Shown piece after piece: positions 24,211 to 36,430 of a DNA stretch of 64,000 nt (positions are counted from its first letter, which is position 1; every line of letters begins with the position of its first letter). The notes beneath the pieces were generated by a model. That model was not told the origin of the DNA and did not search any database. It saw nothing but the letters and a program-made list of their open reading frames with translations. The DNA is from Chlorocebus sabaeus (Eukaryota; Chordata; Mammalia; Primates; Cercopithecidae), in assembly GCF_047675955.1 (NCBI RefSeq), contig NC_132910.1, positions 90,484,923 to 90,548,922 of the forward strand. Reading direction: 5' to 3'. Position numbers and translations under genes: made by a program.

Positions 24211-24574
24211 TGTTTTTGCATTTTTAAAAAACTGATTTTATGGTTACATTTTTAAAATTCCATTTATTCCTTTTTTTACAATTGTCCCTGCACTTTATGT
24301 GTCTAACTTAACAAAATGTAAAGGCAAACATATCTTAACCTTCCTTCCAAACGAAGCAGTGATCTTAGAATAATTTTAATTACATTGACCCCTCCCCAAA
24401 TGCCTACATGCTACTGTTATTGAAGGCATTAGTTCAAAACTTCACAAATCAGACCTTATTTTTCTAGACTGATTAATGTTTGTTTGGACTGACAAGCTTG
24501 TTCACCATTTTATTCACTCACCATTCTGTTTTGTACTTCACACCATTCTTCTATGATAATTTCCTTTTTTAAAG

Positions 24575-24835
24575 CTCTGATTTAATAAAGCACTTATATT
24601 CCACGTTTGGTTCTAAGTGCTTTATTTTATATTAGTTCATTTAATCCTCATAACAATTCCATGAAGTAAATACAATTATTGTCAAAATTTTACAAGTGAG
24701 AAAAAACAAAAACAAAAACCTGAAGCACAGAGGTGTTAACTCACTTGTCCAGTGTTCCACAGCTAGCAAATGGTAGAACAGGGATTCACACCTATGGAGT
24801 CTCCAAAGTGCATATTCTTAACTCCTGTAAAATAC
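24575..24835 (-). repeat. MIR SINE
   Basis: Reversed MIR: ttctaagtgctttatttt, aatcctcataacaattcca, cacagctagcaaatggtag. Confidence 0.75.
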
Positions 24836-24847
24836 TATCTCTCAACT

Positions 24848-25404
24848 ACAGCCACACATCACTTAATGATGGGATACATTCTGAGAAAGGTGAAATGTGT
24901 CCTTAAGTGATTTCATCATTGTGCAAACCACAGAGTGTACTTACACAAACCTAGATGGTATAGCCTACTACACATGGCATAGCCTACTGCTCCTAGGCTA
25001 CAAACCTGTATAGCATATTACTGTACTGAATAGGCAACTATAATACAAGAGTAAGTATTTATATATCTAAACAGAAAAGGTCCAGTAAAAATATGGTATT
25101 ACAGGCTGAGTATCCCTAATCCTAAATGCTTAGGACAAGAAAATTTTGGTTTTGAATTTTTTTTTTTAATTTTGGAATATTTGCATGATACTTGGTGTTG
25201 AGTATCCCTAACCTGAAAATCCAAAGAAATGCTCCAAGGAACATTTCCTTTGAGTATCATGTTGGCACTCAAAAAGTTTCGAATTTTGAAGTATTTTGGA
25301 TTTTGGATTTTTGGATTAGCAACTCAGCCAATATAATCTTACGGGACCACCATTGTATATGTGGTCTGTTATAGATCAAAACTTTGTCATGCAGTGCATG
25401 ACTA
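24848..25404. mobile_element. Tigger-like DNA transposon (MITE) with a second transposon nested inside
   Basis: Non-autonomous DNA transposon; terminal sequence near cacacatcacttaatgat is mirrored by gcagtgcatgact at the right end. It shares long stretches (cctagatggtatagcc, gctcctaggctacaaa) with 35210-35509. Interrupted at a TA by the element at 25102-25331. Confidence 0.72.
25102..25331. mobile_element. Mariner/Tigger-like element nested at a TA site
   Basis: Starts CAGGCTGAGTATCCCTAA and ends with the inverted form GGATTAGCAACTCAGCC. It is flanked by TA on both sides. The related copy at 35434 reads ggtattataatc without an insert, which is the empty site. Confidence 0.7.
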
Positions 25405-26426
25405 TGTGTCATTTAGGAGTTTCATGCATATCTCTGAGCTAAACTCTCAATTATCACTTATCTTTAAATGTCTCTATTTCACTCTTGTTCTTAAAAGGTA
25501 GTCTGGGCAAGTACATAATTCTAGTTGACCATTATCTTTCGGCACTTGAAAGATATTATTCCATTAACTTCTGGTTTCCATTGATGCTGATAATAAATTC
25601 ACTGTCATTTTCACTGCTGTTCTTTTGCAAGTGATCTGCCCTTTCTAGCTTCTTGTAAGATCTTATGAGTTCTGCCATTTCTTTATACAATATGTCATAT
25701 ATTTCTGTTTATGTATCCTGCTTTCATTATGCTGTGATTCCTAGATCTGTTAATTCATTTTTTTCATCATTTTTGCAAAAATCACAGCACTATTTATCTA
25801 AATGATACTTCTCATTAGAACACTTCTTACCAGTGGGAGGTAAAGGGCAGGGATTGACTAGTAAGGGGCATAAGGCAACTTTCTGAAGAGCAGTATGTTG
25901 GGTTTTTTTGTTTTTTGTTTTTTTTTGATAGTTTGTGTTACACAGGTGTATGCACTTGTAAAAACTGACCAAATGTTGCACTTAATATCTGTGCATTATA
26001 TGCACATTTTAAATACAAAAAAGTTATAAAACAATATTGAATACTAATGATGAACATAGTAAAATGTTTAGTGGTGATATCTACAACTTACTCTGAAATG
26101 CATACAAAATAGGATTGATGGATGGATAAGTGGATACCTATATAATATAGTAAATATAACAAAATGTTCTAGAATTAATTGGTAAATGTAAAAGTTCACT
26201 CTATAATTCTTTCAACTTTTCTGCATGTTTGAACAATTTCACAAAATATTGGGGGGCAGGGAATATTGCCTTTTCTTTTTTCCTTCTTTTCTTTCTGAGA
26301 TTTCAGTTAGTCATATGTGTGACTTTCTTATCCAAGCTTCCATCTCTTAATATTGTTTTCATATTTTTACTTCCTTGTCTCTCCTTAGTATACTCTGGGT
26401 AATTTTTAAAGATATCTTCTCATTTA

Positions 26427-26723
26427 TTTTTTAAGAGACAAAGTCTCACTCTGTCGCCCAAGCTGGAGTAATCATAGCACTCTGGTATAATCATAGCACT
26501 CTGAAGCCTCACACTCCTGGGTTCAAGTCATGCTCTGCTTTAGCCTTTTGATAAGCTAGGACTACAGGCATGCACTACCATGCCCAGCTAATTTTTAAAT
26601 TTTTTTGGTAGAGACAGGGTCTCACCATGTTGTCCAAGTTGGTCTTGAACTCCTAGCCTCAGGTGATCGTCTTACCTCGGCCTCCCAAAGTGCTGGGATT
26701 ATAGGCATGAGCACCGCAGTGGC
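26427..26723 (-). mobile_element. Alu (AluJ-like, diverged)
   Basis: Reversed old Alu with a short duplication of taatcatagcactctg at 26469-26503. Confidence 0.85.
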
Positions 26724-27912
26724 TTCATTTATTAATTCTCTCTTCATCTGTATCAAATTTGCTCTTTAACGTTTCCATTGAGCTTTGTTATTCTAACAAT
26801 TATATTTTACATTTCTAGAGCATCTCCCCATCTCCCACCTACCTTCCAACCTGTCTGTTCATTCCTGGTAATCTCTTGCTCATCTTTATAACATCCTTTA
26901 CCTTTTAAAACATTTGGAATACAGAAATTCTATACTTTTCATATCTGTCAATTCCACTACCTATAGTCCTTGGAGTTGCACATCTATTGAAGGTTATTTC
27001 TGCAGACACTCATAGCAGTTTGGCTTTCCAGTATGTTTTTCTCTGTGTGCTACAGCTTGAATAGCTTCTTCTTGCTATGCTTCAAGGTCACCAATTTTTC
27101 TTCTACGTTAAATTTGCTTTAAACTCCTACAGTGATTTAAATTTTTTTCAGATATTACATAAGTCTAAAAGTTACATTTGTTTTTCATATCTTCAACTTT
27201 TCTTATGTTCATATTTTCTTGTAAATTCTTAGTTATATTAGTAATAGCTGTTTTAATGGTTTTTTTTCCCGCTAATTTCATGATCTCTGTCATTTCTGAT
27301 CCTGTTTCTATTGACTGATTTTTCTTCTGGTATGGATCACATTTTGTTGAATCTTCATGTGTCTAGTAATTTTTTATTGTATAGTGGTAAATGTTACATT
27401 GCTTAGTATCTTGATGTTGTGAGGTTTCCTTCCTTCACACAGTGTTGAATCCTGTTTTGGGGGGCAGTTTTTAATTTTTTTTGAAACAGAAGTCATTACT
27501 GGTGACATGCCGGATGCCACAGATGGTAGCATTCTGCCTCATGTATGTCTTGAGCAGTGTGTGCACCTTCTCAGCTCTCCAGAAGGTCGGGTGGGTCAGT
27601 AGGTCCATGATATAGGTCCCCATTGTGTCAGGCCCCTGCTGCCCATGAGCTCGTCACAGATCCAGCTATGGCTGGGGCTCAGCAGGCTACCTGAGTAGAT
27701 GCAGGTGTCACAGATCATCACCACTGCTGTGTAGTGCTTCGAAATTGGTTGGTTCATGTGCACACAAAGGCAGGTAGGAAATGCAGCACATTCCCCACCA
27801 GGCTCATTAGCTGCAGGCAGGCAGTAGCACAAGGCCATCACCATCCAAAAGGCATCCACTGATGTTGTTGTGTTCTTGCAAACCACGTTCTTCCCAATAC
27901 CCTAATGGACTG

Positions 27913-28601
27913 TGTATTAGTCCATTCTCACACTGCTATAAAGAAATACCCGAGACTGGGTAATTTATTTATTTTTTCAAGATGGAGACTTGCTCTGTCG
28001 CCCAGGCTGGAGTGCAGTGGCATGATCTCGGCTCACTGCAACCTCTGCCTCCCAAGTTCAAGCGATTCTCCTGCCTCAGCCTCCCAAGTAGCTGGGACTA
28101 CGGGCATGCACGACCATGCCTGGCTAATTTTTGTATTTTTAGAAGAGATGGGGTTTCACTATTATTAATCAGGCTGGTCTTGAACTCCTGACCTCGTGAT
28201 CCACCCGCCTCGGCCTCCCAAAGTGCTGGGATTACAGGCATGAGCCACCGCACCTGGCCCGAGACTGGGTAATTTATAAAGGAAAGAAGTTTAATTGACT
28301 CACAGTTCCACGTGGCTGGGGAGGGCTCAGGAAACAGACAATCATGGCCAGAAGGTGAAGGGGAAGCAAGGACCTTCTTCACTTAGTGGCAGGAGAGAGA
28401 AGTGCAAGCAGGGGAAATGCCAGAAGCTTATAAAACCATCGGATCTCATGAGAATTCACTCACTATCATGAAAGCAGCACGGGAGAAACAGCCCCTATGA
28501 TCCAATCACCTCCTACTGGGTCCCTCCTTCCACACATGTAGATTATAGGGATTATCATTCAAGGTGAGATGTGGGTGGGGACAGGGACCCAAACCATATC
28601 A
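27913..28601 (-). mobile_element. MST/THE1-type MaLR LTR inside the GFOD2 pseudogene
   Basis: It begins TGTATTAGTCCATTCTCACA and ends CAAACCATATCA, the reversed termini of MST/THE1 LTRs. An Alu (27968-28259) interrupts it. On its right, 28602-28690 matches neither GFOD2 nor the LTR and may be the end of MaLR internal sequence. No matching 5 bp target duplication was found, so this is a truncated or rearranged insertion rather than a clean solo LTR. Confidence 0.8.
27968..28259 (-). mobile_element. Alu (S-like) inside the MST LTR
   Basis: Full-length reversed Alu. A 17 bp target duplication, cgagactgggtaattta, is seen at 27951-27967 and 28260-28276, so this Alu is younger than the LTR that hosts it. 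Confidence 0.93.
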
Positions 28602-29199
28602 TACCAAGATGGATTCTGTTCACACAGGCTCAGGAGGGGAACTCATCTGGCCAGCTTGCAGTAGAAACAATCGTAGACACAGACAATAAATCTAGAGCCT
28701 TGACATGTATCTGCTGGGTGAGTGGAGGGGAGATACTAATGCACACCAGATCCATATCTTGGTGCAGCAAGATGTCATTGGTCTGGCTGACACAGAAGCA
28801 GCAAGCTGCTTTGCCTCCTCCTCAATCTTTCCCCAAAGGGTCTCACCAGTGAACCCTTCTGCCCTCAGCAGCAAGAGCAGAACCTGGGCGGAGCTGCCAG
28901 TCCCAAACAGGCCCACTCCTGGAGGCATCTTCATCCTGGCCTCTCTCTTCACCAATTCATCTCCTCACAAGAACCTCCTGCATGGCTATGACCTTCCCAA
29001 TGTTCTGGTCAAATATGGCTTCTGGCACACTGGCATCACCCACCCTGTATTGCATTGGAGACCATGGGTCCGGATGGGTCTCCATGGCCACCCATCTGCC
29101 TTCAGGGAGGCTGGTGGGGATGCGAGAGCCTGGAATCCAGCGTGCCACCACCGGGAATATGCAGCCTGGTTTCTAAAGAATGGGAAGCTGTGGAAAGGG

Positions 29200-30001
29200 T
29201 GCTACTTATTTTTGTATATTGACTTGTATCCTGCAACTTTACGGAATTTGTTTATCAGTTCTAATACTTTTCTTGTGGCGTCTTTAGGTATTTCCAAACG
29301 TAAAATCATATTGTCAGCAAACAACAATAATTTGACTTCTTCCTTTCCAATTTGGATGCCTTTTCTTTCTCTTGTGTGATTGCTCTATCTAGGATATACA
29401 GTACTGTGCTGAATAACAGTGGTCACAGTGGGCATCCATGTTGTGTTCCAGATCTTAGAAGAAAGTCTTTCAGTTTTTCCCCATTCAATATGACACCAGC
29501 TATGGGTCTGTCATATATGGCATTTATTATGTTATGTTCCTGCTATACCCAGTTATTTGAGGGTTTTTATCATGAAGGGATGTTGAATTTTATAAAATGA
29601 TCTTTCAGCATCAATCGAAATGATCACGTGGTTTTGTCCTTCATTCTGTTGATACGATGTTATCATATTATCACACTGACTGATTTGCATTTGTTGAAAT
29701 ACCCTTGCACCCCAGGGATAAATGATCATGATTAATGATCTTTTTAATGTGTTGTTGAATATGGTTTGCTAGTATTTTATTGAGGACTTTTGCAAAAATG
29801 TTCATCAGGGATATTGGCCTGTAGTTTTCTTTTTTTGATTCATCTTTGTCTGATTCTGCTATCAGAGTAATACTGGCCTCATAGAATGAGTTTGGGAGTA
29901 TTCCCTCCTCCTCTATTTTTTGGAATACTTTGAGAAGGATTGGCAATAGTTCTTCTTTAAATCTTTGGTAAAATTCGGCAGTGAAGCCATCAGGTCCCAG
30001 G
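29200..30001 (-). mobile_element. L1 ORF2 reverse-transcriptase segment
   Basis: Reversed ORF2; 29671-29946 still reads ILPNSFYEASITLIAES and NYRPISLMNIFAKVLNKIL, the L1 RT core. It adjoins the right end of the GFOD2 pseudogene. Confidence 0.92.
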
Positions 30002-30325
30002 TGTTTTTTGGGTTTTTTTGTTTTTTTGTTTTGTTTTGTTTTTTTCTGAGGCAGAGTCTCTGTCGCCCAGGCTGGAGTGCAGGGCCTGATGTCAGCTCAC
30101 TGCAACCTCCCCCTCCTGGGTTCAAGCAATTCTCCTGCCTCAGCCTCCCAAGTAGCTGGGATTACAGGTGCCCACCACCACACCTGGCTAATTTTCTGTG
30201 TTTTTAGTAGAGATGGGGGTTTCACCATGTTGGCCAGGCTGGTCTCGAACTCCTGACTTCAGGTGATCAACCCGCCTCCACCTCCCAAAGTGTTGGGATT
30301 ACAAGCGTGAGCCACTGCACCCAGT
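30002..30325 (-). mobile_element. Alu in an antisense L1
   Basis: Full-length reversed Alu with a long T/G tail complement. Confidence 0.92.
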
Positions 30326-30720
30326 TTGATCGATTCATTTTTATTGTTCTACTTATGAGTCATTTACACACCACAATTACAGTTATAATATTCTGTATTT
30401 TTCTGTGTATTTACTGTTACCAGTGAGTTTTGTACCTTCAGATGATTTCTCATTGCTCGTTTAACATCATTTTCTTTCAGATTGAACTCCTTTTGGCATT
30501 TCTTGTAAGAAAGGTCTGGTGTTGATGAAATCCCTCAGCTTTTGTCTGTCTGGAAAAGTATTTCTCCTTCATGTTTGAAGGACATTTTTGCTAGATATAC
30601 TATTTGAGGGTAAAAGTTTTTTTCCTTCAGCACTTGAAATATGTCATGCCATTCTCTCCTGGCCTATAAGGTTTCCACTGAAAAGTCTGTTGCCAGACCT
30701 ACTGGAGTTCCATTGTATGT

Positions 30721-31018
30721 GGCTGTTTGTTTTTCTTTGAGACAGTCTCACTCTGTCACCCAGACTGTGGTAGAGTGGCACGATCTTGGCTCACTGCAAC
30801 CTTTGTTTCCCATGTTCAAATGATTCTCATGCTTCAGCCTCCTGAGTAGCTGGAATTACAGGCACACACCACCATGCCTGGCTAATTTTTGTATTTTTAG
30901 TACAGACAGGGTTTTGCCATGTTGGCCACGCTGGTCTTGGACTCCTGACCTCAAGCAATCCACTTGGTCTCAGCCTCCCAAAGTGCTCAATTACAGGTGT
31001 CAGCCACCATTCCTGGCC
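30721..31018 (-). mobile_element. Alu in an antisense L1
   Basis: Target duplication tccattgtatgt at 30709-30720 and 31019-31030 (30709-30710 read tc). Confidence 0.93.
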
Positions 31019-31170
31019 TCCATTGTATGTTGTTTCTTTTCTCTTGCTGCTTTTAGGATCCCTTTTTTATTCTTGACCTTTGGGAGTTTGATTATTAAAT
31101 GCCTTGAGGTAGTCTTCTTTGGGTTGAATGGGCTTAGTGTTCTATAACCATCTTGTACTTGAATATTGAT

Positions 31171-31471
31171 TTTTTTTTTTTTTTTTTTTTTGAGACGGTC
31201 TCACTCTGTCGCCCAGGCTGGAGTGCAGTGGTGCGAGCTCAGCTAACTGCAACCTCTGTCTCCCGGGTTTAAGTGATTCTCCTGCTTCAGCCTCCCGAAT
31301 AGTTGGGATTACAGGTGTGCACCACCACACCTGGCTAATTTTTGTATTTTTAGTAGAGACAGGGTTTCACCATGTTGGCCAGGCTGGTCCTGAACTCCTG
31401 AGCTCAGGCAATCTGCTCGCCTTGGCCCCCCAAAGTGCTGGGATTACAGGCATGAACCACCATGCCCGGCC
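31171..31471 (-). mobile_element. Alu in an antisense L1
   Basis: Target duplication gaatattgat at 31161-31170 and 31473-31482. Confidence 0.94.
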
Positions 31472-31572
31472 TGAATATTGATATCTTTTTGAAGTTTGGG
31501 CTGGTGTCTCACTATGTCACATGTCCCCCAAATCCACTGGTTCCGAGCCCAGCACAGCATTAGAACTTTCTA

Positions 31573-31894
31573 GGCCAGGTGCGGTGGCTCACGCCTGTAA
31601 TCCCAGCACTTTGGGAGGGCGAGGCGGGTAGATCACAAGATCAGGAGTTCAAGACCAGCCTGACCAAGATGGTGAAACCCCATCTCTACTAAAAATACAA
31701 AAATTGACTGGGTGTGGTGGTGGGCACTTGTCATCCCAGCTACTCGGGAGGCTGAGGCAGAGAATTGCTCGAACCCGGCAGGTGGAGGTTGCAGTGAGCC
31801 GAGATCGTGCCACTGCACTCCAGCCCGGGTGACGGAGCAAGACTCTATTTCAAAAATAAAAAATAGAAAAACAAAAACAAAAACAAAAACAAAA
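31573..31894 (+). mobile_element. Alu in an antisense L1
   Basis: Full-length, CAAAAA-repeat tail, target duplication aactttctag on each side. It faces the reversed Alu at 31171-31471 about 100 bp away, head to head. Confidence 0.94.
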
Positions 31895-32423
31895 AACTTT
31901 CTAGGACGTGCAGTCCTTGTGGTCTAGACTGTCTTTCAGGTTTACTTAGAACTGTAAGTCTTGTTAGCCCATGGTGGCAAAGCTTGCTGAAACTCATGTT
32001 CCGACCTCTGGGATGGGCAAATTCCTTCTGGCTAGGGCTGGTCTAAATGCTCTCTCTGTGGGTGCTGGCTGAGTTCTGCACAGTGTTGTTCTCAACTGCA
32101 ACAGGGGAGCACTAAATTCCAACGCAGTCCCACAATCACTGCGCTCTCCCTCCTTCAAGTGCAGAGTCTCTCCATGTGCCATGTGGCCACTGCCGGGGGC
32201 TGGGGGAGGGGAGGTGTTAGCAATTCAAAACTGTCTTTCCTACCCTCCTCAGTGCCTCTTTCAGTCATATGAAGTTAAAACCAGGTACTACGAGTGCTCA
32301 CCTGATTTTTGGTTCTTATGAAGGTACTTTTTAATATAGAAAGTGGTTAAATTTGGTGTCCCTGTCAGGAGACACCTCCACAATTGGAGGCTTCCATTTA
32401 GCTGTCTTGCTCTGCCTCCTCCA

Positions 32424-32704
32424 TTTTTGTTGTTGTTTTTTTAGACAGACTCTCACCCCGGTTGGAGTGCAGTGGCACAAAAGTGGCTCGCTGCAGTCTC
32501 GACCTCTGGGACTCAAGTGATTCTCCCACCTCAGCCTCCTGAGTAGTTGGGACTACATGCGTGCACCATCGTGCTCATTTGTGTTTTTAATTTTTTTGTA
32601 GAGATGATGTCTTACTATGTTGCCCAAGCTGGTCTCAATGTCCTAGGCTCAAGGGATCCTCTGGCCTCAGCCTCCCAAAAGTACCTGGATTACAGGCATG
32701 ACCT
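32424..32704 (-). mobile_element. Alu (AluJ-like, diverged)
   Basis: Reversed old Alu with several small deletions, adjoining the L1 5' end. Confidence 0.85.
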
Positions 32705-32987
32705 GTTATTGTTTATGAATTGTGTGCTCTTTACGATTTTCTCTTTGCAAGAATTTATTCTTTGATTTAACCCACAATTACTACAACCACTGTCAGTCAT
32801 AGAATTGCCAGAAATTAGGTAAATATTTTACTTGTTTTTATTAATCTTTCTTAAATGTACATGTAGCTTGCATTTATTTCAGTGTTTAAAGCTGGAGATG
32901 TTTTGGGTCTTTCTTTAGGACTTTGATGATGTTTTTGTGACCAAAAACATGCTGTGGGAACTTAATTCTTGTTTATAGAAATTAGTC

Positions 32988-33277
32988 TTTTTTTTTTTTT
33001 TTTTGAGACAGTGTCTTCCTCTGTTGGCCAGGCTAGAGCACAGTGGCTTAACCTCAGCTCACTGCAATCTCTACCTCCTGGGCTCAAGTGATCCTTCTAC
33101 CTTCTACCTCAGCCTCCCAAGCAGCTAGGACTACAGGCTTTTTTTTTTGGGGGGGGGGGCGTAGAGATGAGTCTCACTCTATTGCCCAGGCTGGTCTTGA
33201 GCTTCTGAGCTCAAGTGAACCTCCCATCTTATCCTCCCAAAGGGCTGGGATTACAGGTGTGAGGCAGTGTGCCTGGC
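32988..33277 (-). mobile_element. Alu (old, with a poly-T/G insertion)
   Basis: Reversed Alu; the middle A-rich linker is replaced by a T8G10-like run at 33140-33158. Confidence 0.85.
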
Positions 33278-33409
33278 AAGCCTATGGCAAAATTGGCTTC
33301 CTGATATACACTTTTACTTAAAGTGACAGTTTCCAAGTACCTATCAACATTAAGTGATGACTTAAACTGTATAATCCTTTAACTATACTGCTGAATTCCG
33401 TATGCAAGT

Positions 33410-35209
33410 ACCTTTCAGAGGATTTTTGCATCAGTCTTCATAAGGGATATTGGTCTGTAGTTTTCCTGTAGTACCTTTACTGGCCTTGGTATTAGGTTAA
33501 GGCACGCCTCATAGAATGTGTTAAGAGTATGCTCTCATCTTCAATTTTTGGGAAGTCTGAAATGATTGATGCAGTTCTTCTTTAAATGCTTGGTAGAATT
33601 CATCAGTGAAGCCATCAGGTTTAGGGCTTTTGACATGAGATGTTTGATTACTGATTGAATCTCTTTAGTAGTTACAAATCTACTCATATTTTTTATTTCT
33701 TCATGATTTAGTCGGGTAGGTTTAGTGTTTCTAGGAATTTCTCCATTTCACTTGGGTTATCCAATTTGTTGGCACACAATTGCTGATTGTACTCCCCTAT
33801 AACCCTTTTCATTTCCGTGGAAATGGTAGTAATGTCCTCATTTTCATTTCTGATTTGTCTCCTTTGTCATGAGTAGATCTAGCTAAAGATCTGCAAAGTT
33901 TTTTGATTTTTGAATAACCAACTTTTGGTTTCATTTTGATTTTTCTGTATTATTTTTCTAGTCTCTATTTCATTTATATCTATTCTAATCTTTACTACTT
34001 CCTTTCTACTGCTAGCTCTGGGTTTAGTTTGCTCTTCTTTTTCAGTTGGAAAGTCAGACTGGTGATTTGATATTTGTCTTATTTTTTAAAATTATTTTTA
34101 ATTTTGCTTTCTTCAGACCAGACTCTTATTTTTTAATGTAAGAATTTATAGCTAGAAACTTCCCCCTTGGCACTGCTGTTGCTGTGTCTCCTAAGTTTTG
34201 GTATGCTGTGTTTTCATTTTCACTTGTCTTTATAAGTATTTTATTATTTGTCTCATGGTTTCTTTTTTGATCTAATGGTTAAGAGTGTGTTAATTTCCAT
34301 GATTTTAAAAATTTTCCAGTTTTCTTTTTGTTTTTGATTTCTAACTTCATCCCACTGCGGTCAAAGATACTTTGCTGTCTTTTAAAATCAATTCACACTT
34401 AATTTATGACCTCTCTTGGAATTTATCCTATGTATACTTGAGATTCAGAATGTGTATTTCATTGTTGGGTGGACTGTTCTGTGTATGGCTGTTAGATCTA
34501 TTTGGTTTATTGTGTTGTGAAAGTCCTCTATTTCCTTGCTTAGATTTTGATGGTTCTATCCACTATTGAGATTGGGATATTAAAGTCTCCAACTCTTAAT
34601 ATAGAACTGTACTTTTCCCTTCAATTCTGTCAATTTTTGTTTCATATATGTTGATGGTTTATCATTAGGAGCATAAATGTTTACAACTGTTATACCTTCG
34701 TGCTGTATTGAACCTTTTATGTTTTCTATTTTTCTAAGACAGGATTGTGCTCTGTCACCCAGGCTGAAGTGCAGTGGTGTGATCACAGCTCACTGCAGCC
34801 TCCAATGCTTTGGCTCAAGCTATCCTTCTGCCTCAGCCTCCTGAGTAGCTGAGACTACAGGTACGTGCTTCCATGCTCAGCTAATTTTTAAATTTTCTGT
34901 AGAAACAGGGTTTCCTATGTTGCCCAGGCTGTCTCCAACTCCTGGTCTCAAGGCACCCTCATACCTTGGTCTCCCAAAGTGCTGAGATTACAAATGCATG
35001 AGCCAACGTACTCATCCTGAACCGTTTTTTAGTATATAACGTCCTTCTTTGTCATTAGTAACTTTTTTTGCTTTGAAGTGTATTTTGTTGGATACTAGTA
35101 TCGCCATCCTTAATATCTGGTTATTAGTTTCATGGAATATCCTTTCCTGTCCTTTCACTTTCAACCTGTTTTTGTCTTTGGATCTTAAATCTCTTACAGA
35201 CAGCATATA
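33410..35209 (-). mobile_element. L1M ORF2, antisense, Alu-interrupted
   Basis: Reversed ORF2 (GATATTGGTCTGTAGTTTTC, then TTGAATCTCTTTAGTAG), continuing after the Alu at 34721. Confidence 0.85.
34721..35017 (-). mobile_element. Alu (AluJ-like) in an antisense L1
   Basis: Reversed diverged Alu; tgaaccttttat and tgaaccgttttt flank it. Confidence 0.87.
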
Positions 35210-35509
35210 CAGTCATATATCATTTATGTATGGGTACATATTCTTAGAAATGCATTGTTATGCAATTTCATCATCATGTAAATATCACAGAAACAAACCT
35301 AGATGGTATGGTATAGCCTATTGCTCCTAGGCTACAAAGCTGTATAGCATGTTACCATATTAAATACCGTAGGCAGCTGTAACCCAATGGTGTTTGTATA
35401 TCTAAACATAGAAAATACATAGTAAAAATATGGTATTATAATCTTACCATTATATTACCATCCTATGTGCATTCCATCATTGACTGAAATGTTATGTGGC
35501 ACAGGAGTC
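35210..35509. mobile_element. Tigger-like DNA transposon, uninterrupted copy
   Basis: Same family as 24848-25404, inserted in an antisense L1 between gacagcatata and tgaatcatgg. Confidence 0.7.
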
Positions 35510-35964
35510 TTGAATCATGGTTTTTTAAACCAATTCTTCTAATCTCTGTCTTTTCATAGAAGTTTAACCCATTTACATTTAAAATAATTACTGATGAGGG
35601 AATTCTGTCATTTTGCTATTTTCTATATATTGCAGCTTTATTTTGTTCCTCATTTCTTATCCATCTCCTTTTGTGTTTAGTTGATTTTTGTAATGAAACT
35701 TTTAATTTCCTTTCTTATCTTCTTTTAGCTATTTTATTTGTGTTATCATGGGATTACATTTAACATTCTAAATAAGAAAGCTTCTAACATAAATTTATAG
35801 CAGCTTAATTTGAAAAACATACAAAAACGGCTCCTTAACTGCCCTGTTCCCTACCCCTTTCAGCTGTTGATATCACATAATTACATCTCTATACAACGTG
35901 TATCCACAACAAACTAAATATATTAGTCCCTTAAATTAAGCAGAAAATAAAATGTGGAGTTACC

Positions 35965-36430
35965 TGTTGCGAGAATGTTTTCTGGGTACACGACCACAAA
36001 GTGCATTGTAGGATGCAGTGACCTAAAAATGCATACCAGTGCTAAAATAACTGCTGCTGTCTGCAACATCCCTCCTCCCCTTAGGAATGTTGACCAGACT
36101 CTACAAAACCCAAACAGTTCCTGTAAGCAGAGAGTAAACAGATTAAGAAAACAACCAGATGGCTTAACATACCATCAGTGACTTCCCCCAGCCCCTCCAT
36201 TCCCTCTTCATGATATAAAAGACTAGACAGGCATGCGCTATAAGCACTGAAATCTACCTTGTCTTGCTGCTGCCCGAGTCTGCCTTGTAAATTTCCCCTG
36301 AATAAATCTTTGACTACCTGCCAACCTGGAATCATCTGCCTCTTTCTTTGGTCTGATGGCAAATCAGTAATTTGCTTCCACTTGTAGAGGGCAGTTCTCA
36401 GTCCTGGCAGGGAGTTTTTCCAACACAACT
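35965..36430 (+). mobile_element. Solo LTR, ERV1-like, family not fixed
   Basis: Inserted in an old antisense L1. It begins TGTTGCGAGAATG, has GATATAAAAGAC near 36211 (TATA-like) and AATAAATC near 36302 (poly(A) signal-like) in the order expected of an LTR, and ends near TTTTTCCAACA. The host sequence on its left (gtggagttac) reappears at 36511, within a local duplication. Confidence 0.6.

Larger units (their letters stand above)
23490..27476 (-). mobile_element. Fragmented L1M, antisense, with nested Alu, MIR and DNA transposons
   Basis: AT-rich reversed old L1 pieces at about 23490-23910, 24211-24570, 25405-26426 and 26724-27476. Family assignment is from recalled phrases such as ttcactgtcattttcactgctg. 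Boundaries approximate. Confidence 0.55.
27477..29190 (-). pseudogene. GFOD2P (unofficial): GFOD2 processed pseudogene, split by an MST/THE1-type LTR
   Basis: The minus strand carries an intronless copy of part of GFOD2, the glucose-fructose oxidoreductase domain protein 2. From right to left it has a probable 5'UTR-derived stretch (28935-29190), a start-codon equivalent at 28932-28934 (Met-Lys-Met), then a decayed Rossmann-fold start with GVGLFGTGSSAQV and LLRAEGFT. A frameshift lies near 28800, before NDILLHQDMDLVC in another frame. Homology stops at about 28691 and resumes at 27912 after 89 bp of other sequence plus an LTR (27913-28601). The second part carries TSVDAF, VVMICD, YSGSLLSPS and WICDELMG, and ends near a GIRHVTS-like segment at about 27480, so the 3' half of the gene is absent. 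GFOD2 is favoured over its paralogue GFOD1 because of the GTGSSA and IYSGSLLSP words. Absence of introns suggests L1-mediated retrotransposition; there is no clear poly(A) tail. Not functional. Confidence 0.85.
30326..32423 (-). mobile_element. L1 5' region including the 5' terminus, interrupted by three Alus
   Basis: Reversed old L1P/L1M 5'UTR-type sequence (TTGATTATTAAATGCCTTGA) ending in a G+C-richer part at 32000-32220 and a 5'-end-like CTTGCTCTGCCTCC near 32407. ORF1 is not seen between this and the ORF2 segment to the left, so it may be a deleted element or two insertions. Confidence 0.72.

Noticed and set aside
28705..29379. 224-codon open frame on the + strand, the longest in the window
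   Set aside because: It is antisense to the GFOD2 pseudogene and then runs into reversed L1 ORF2; no protein-family resemblance in this frame.
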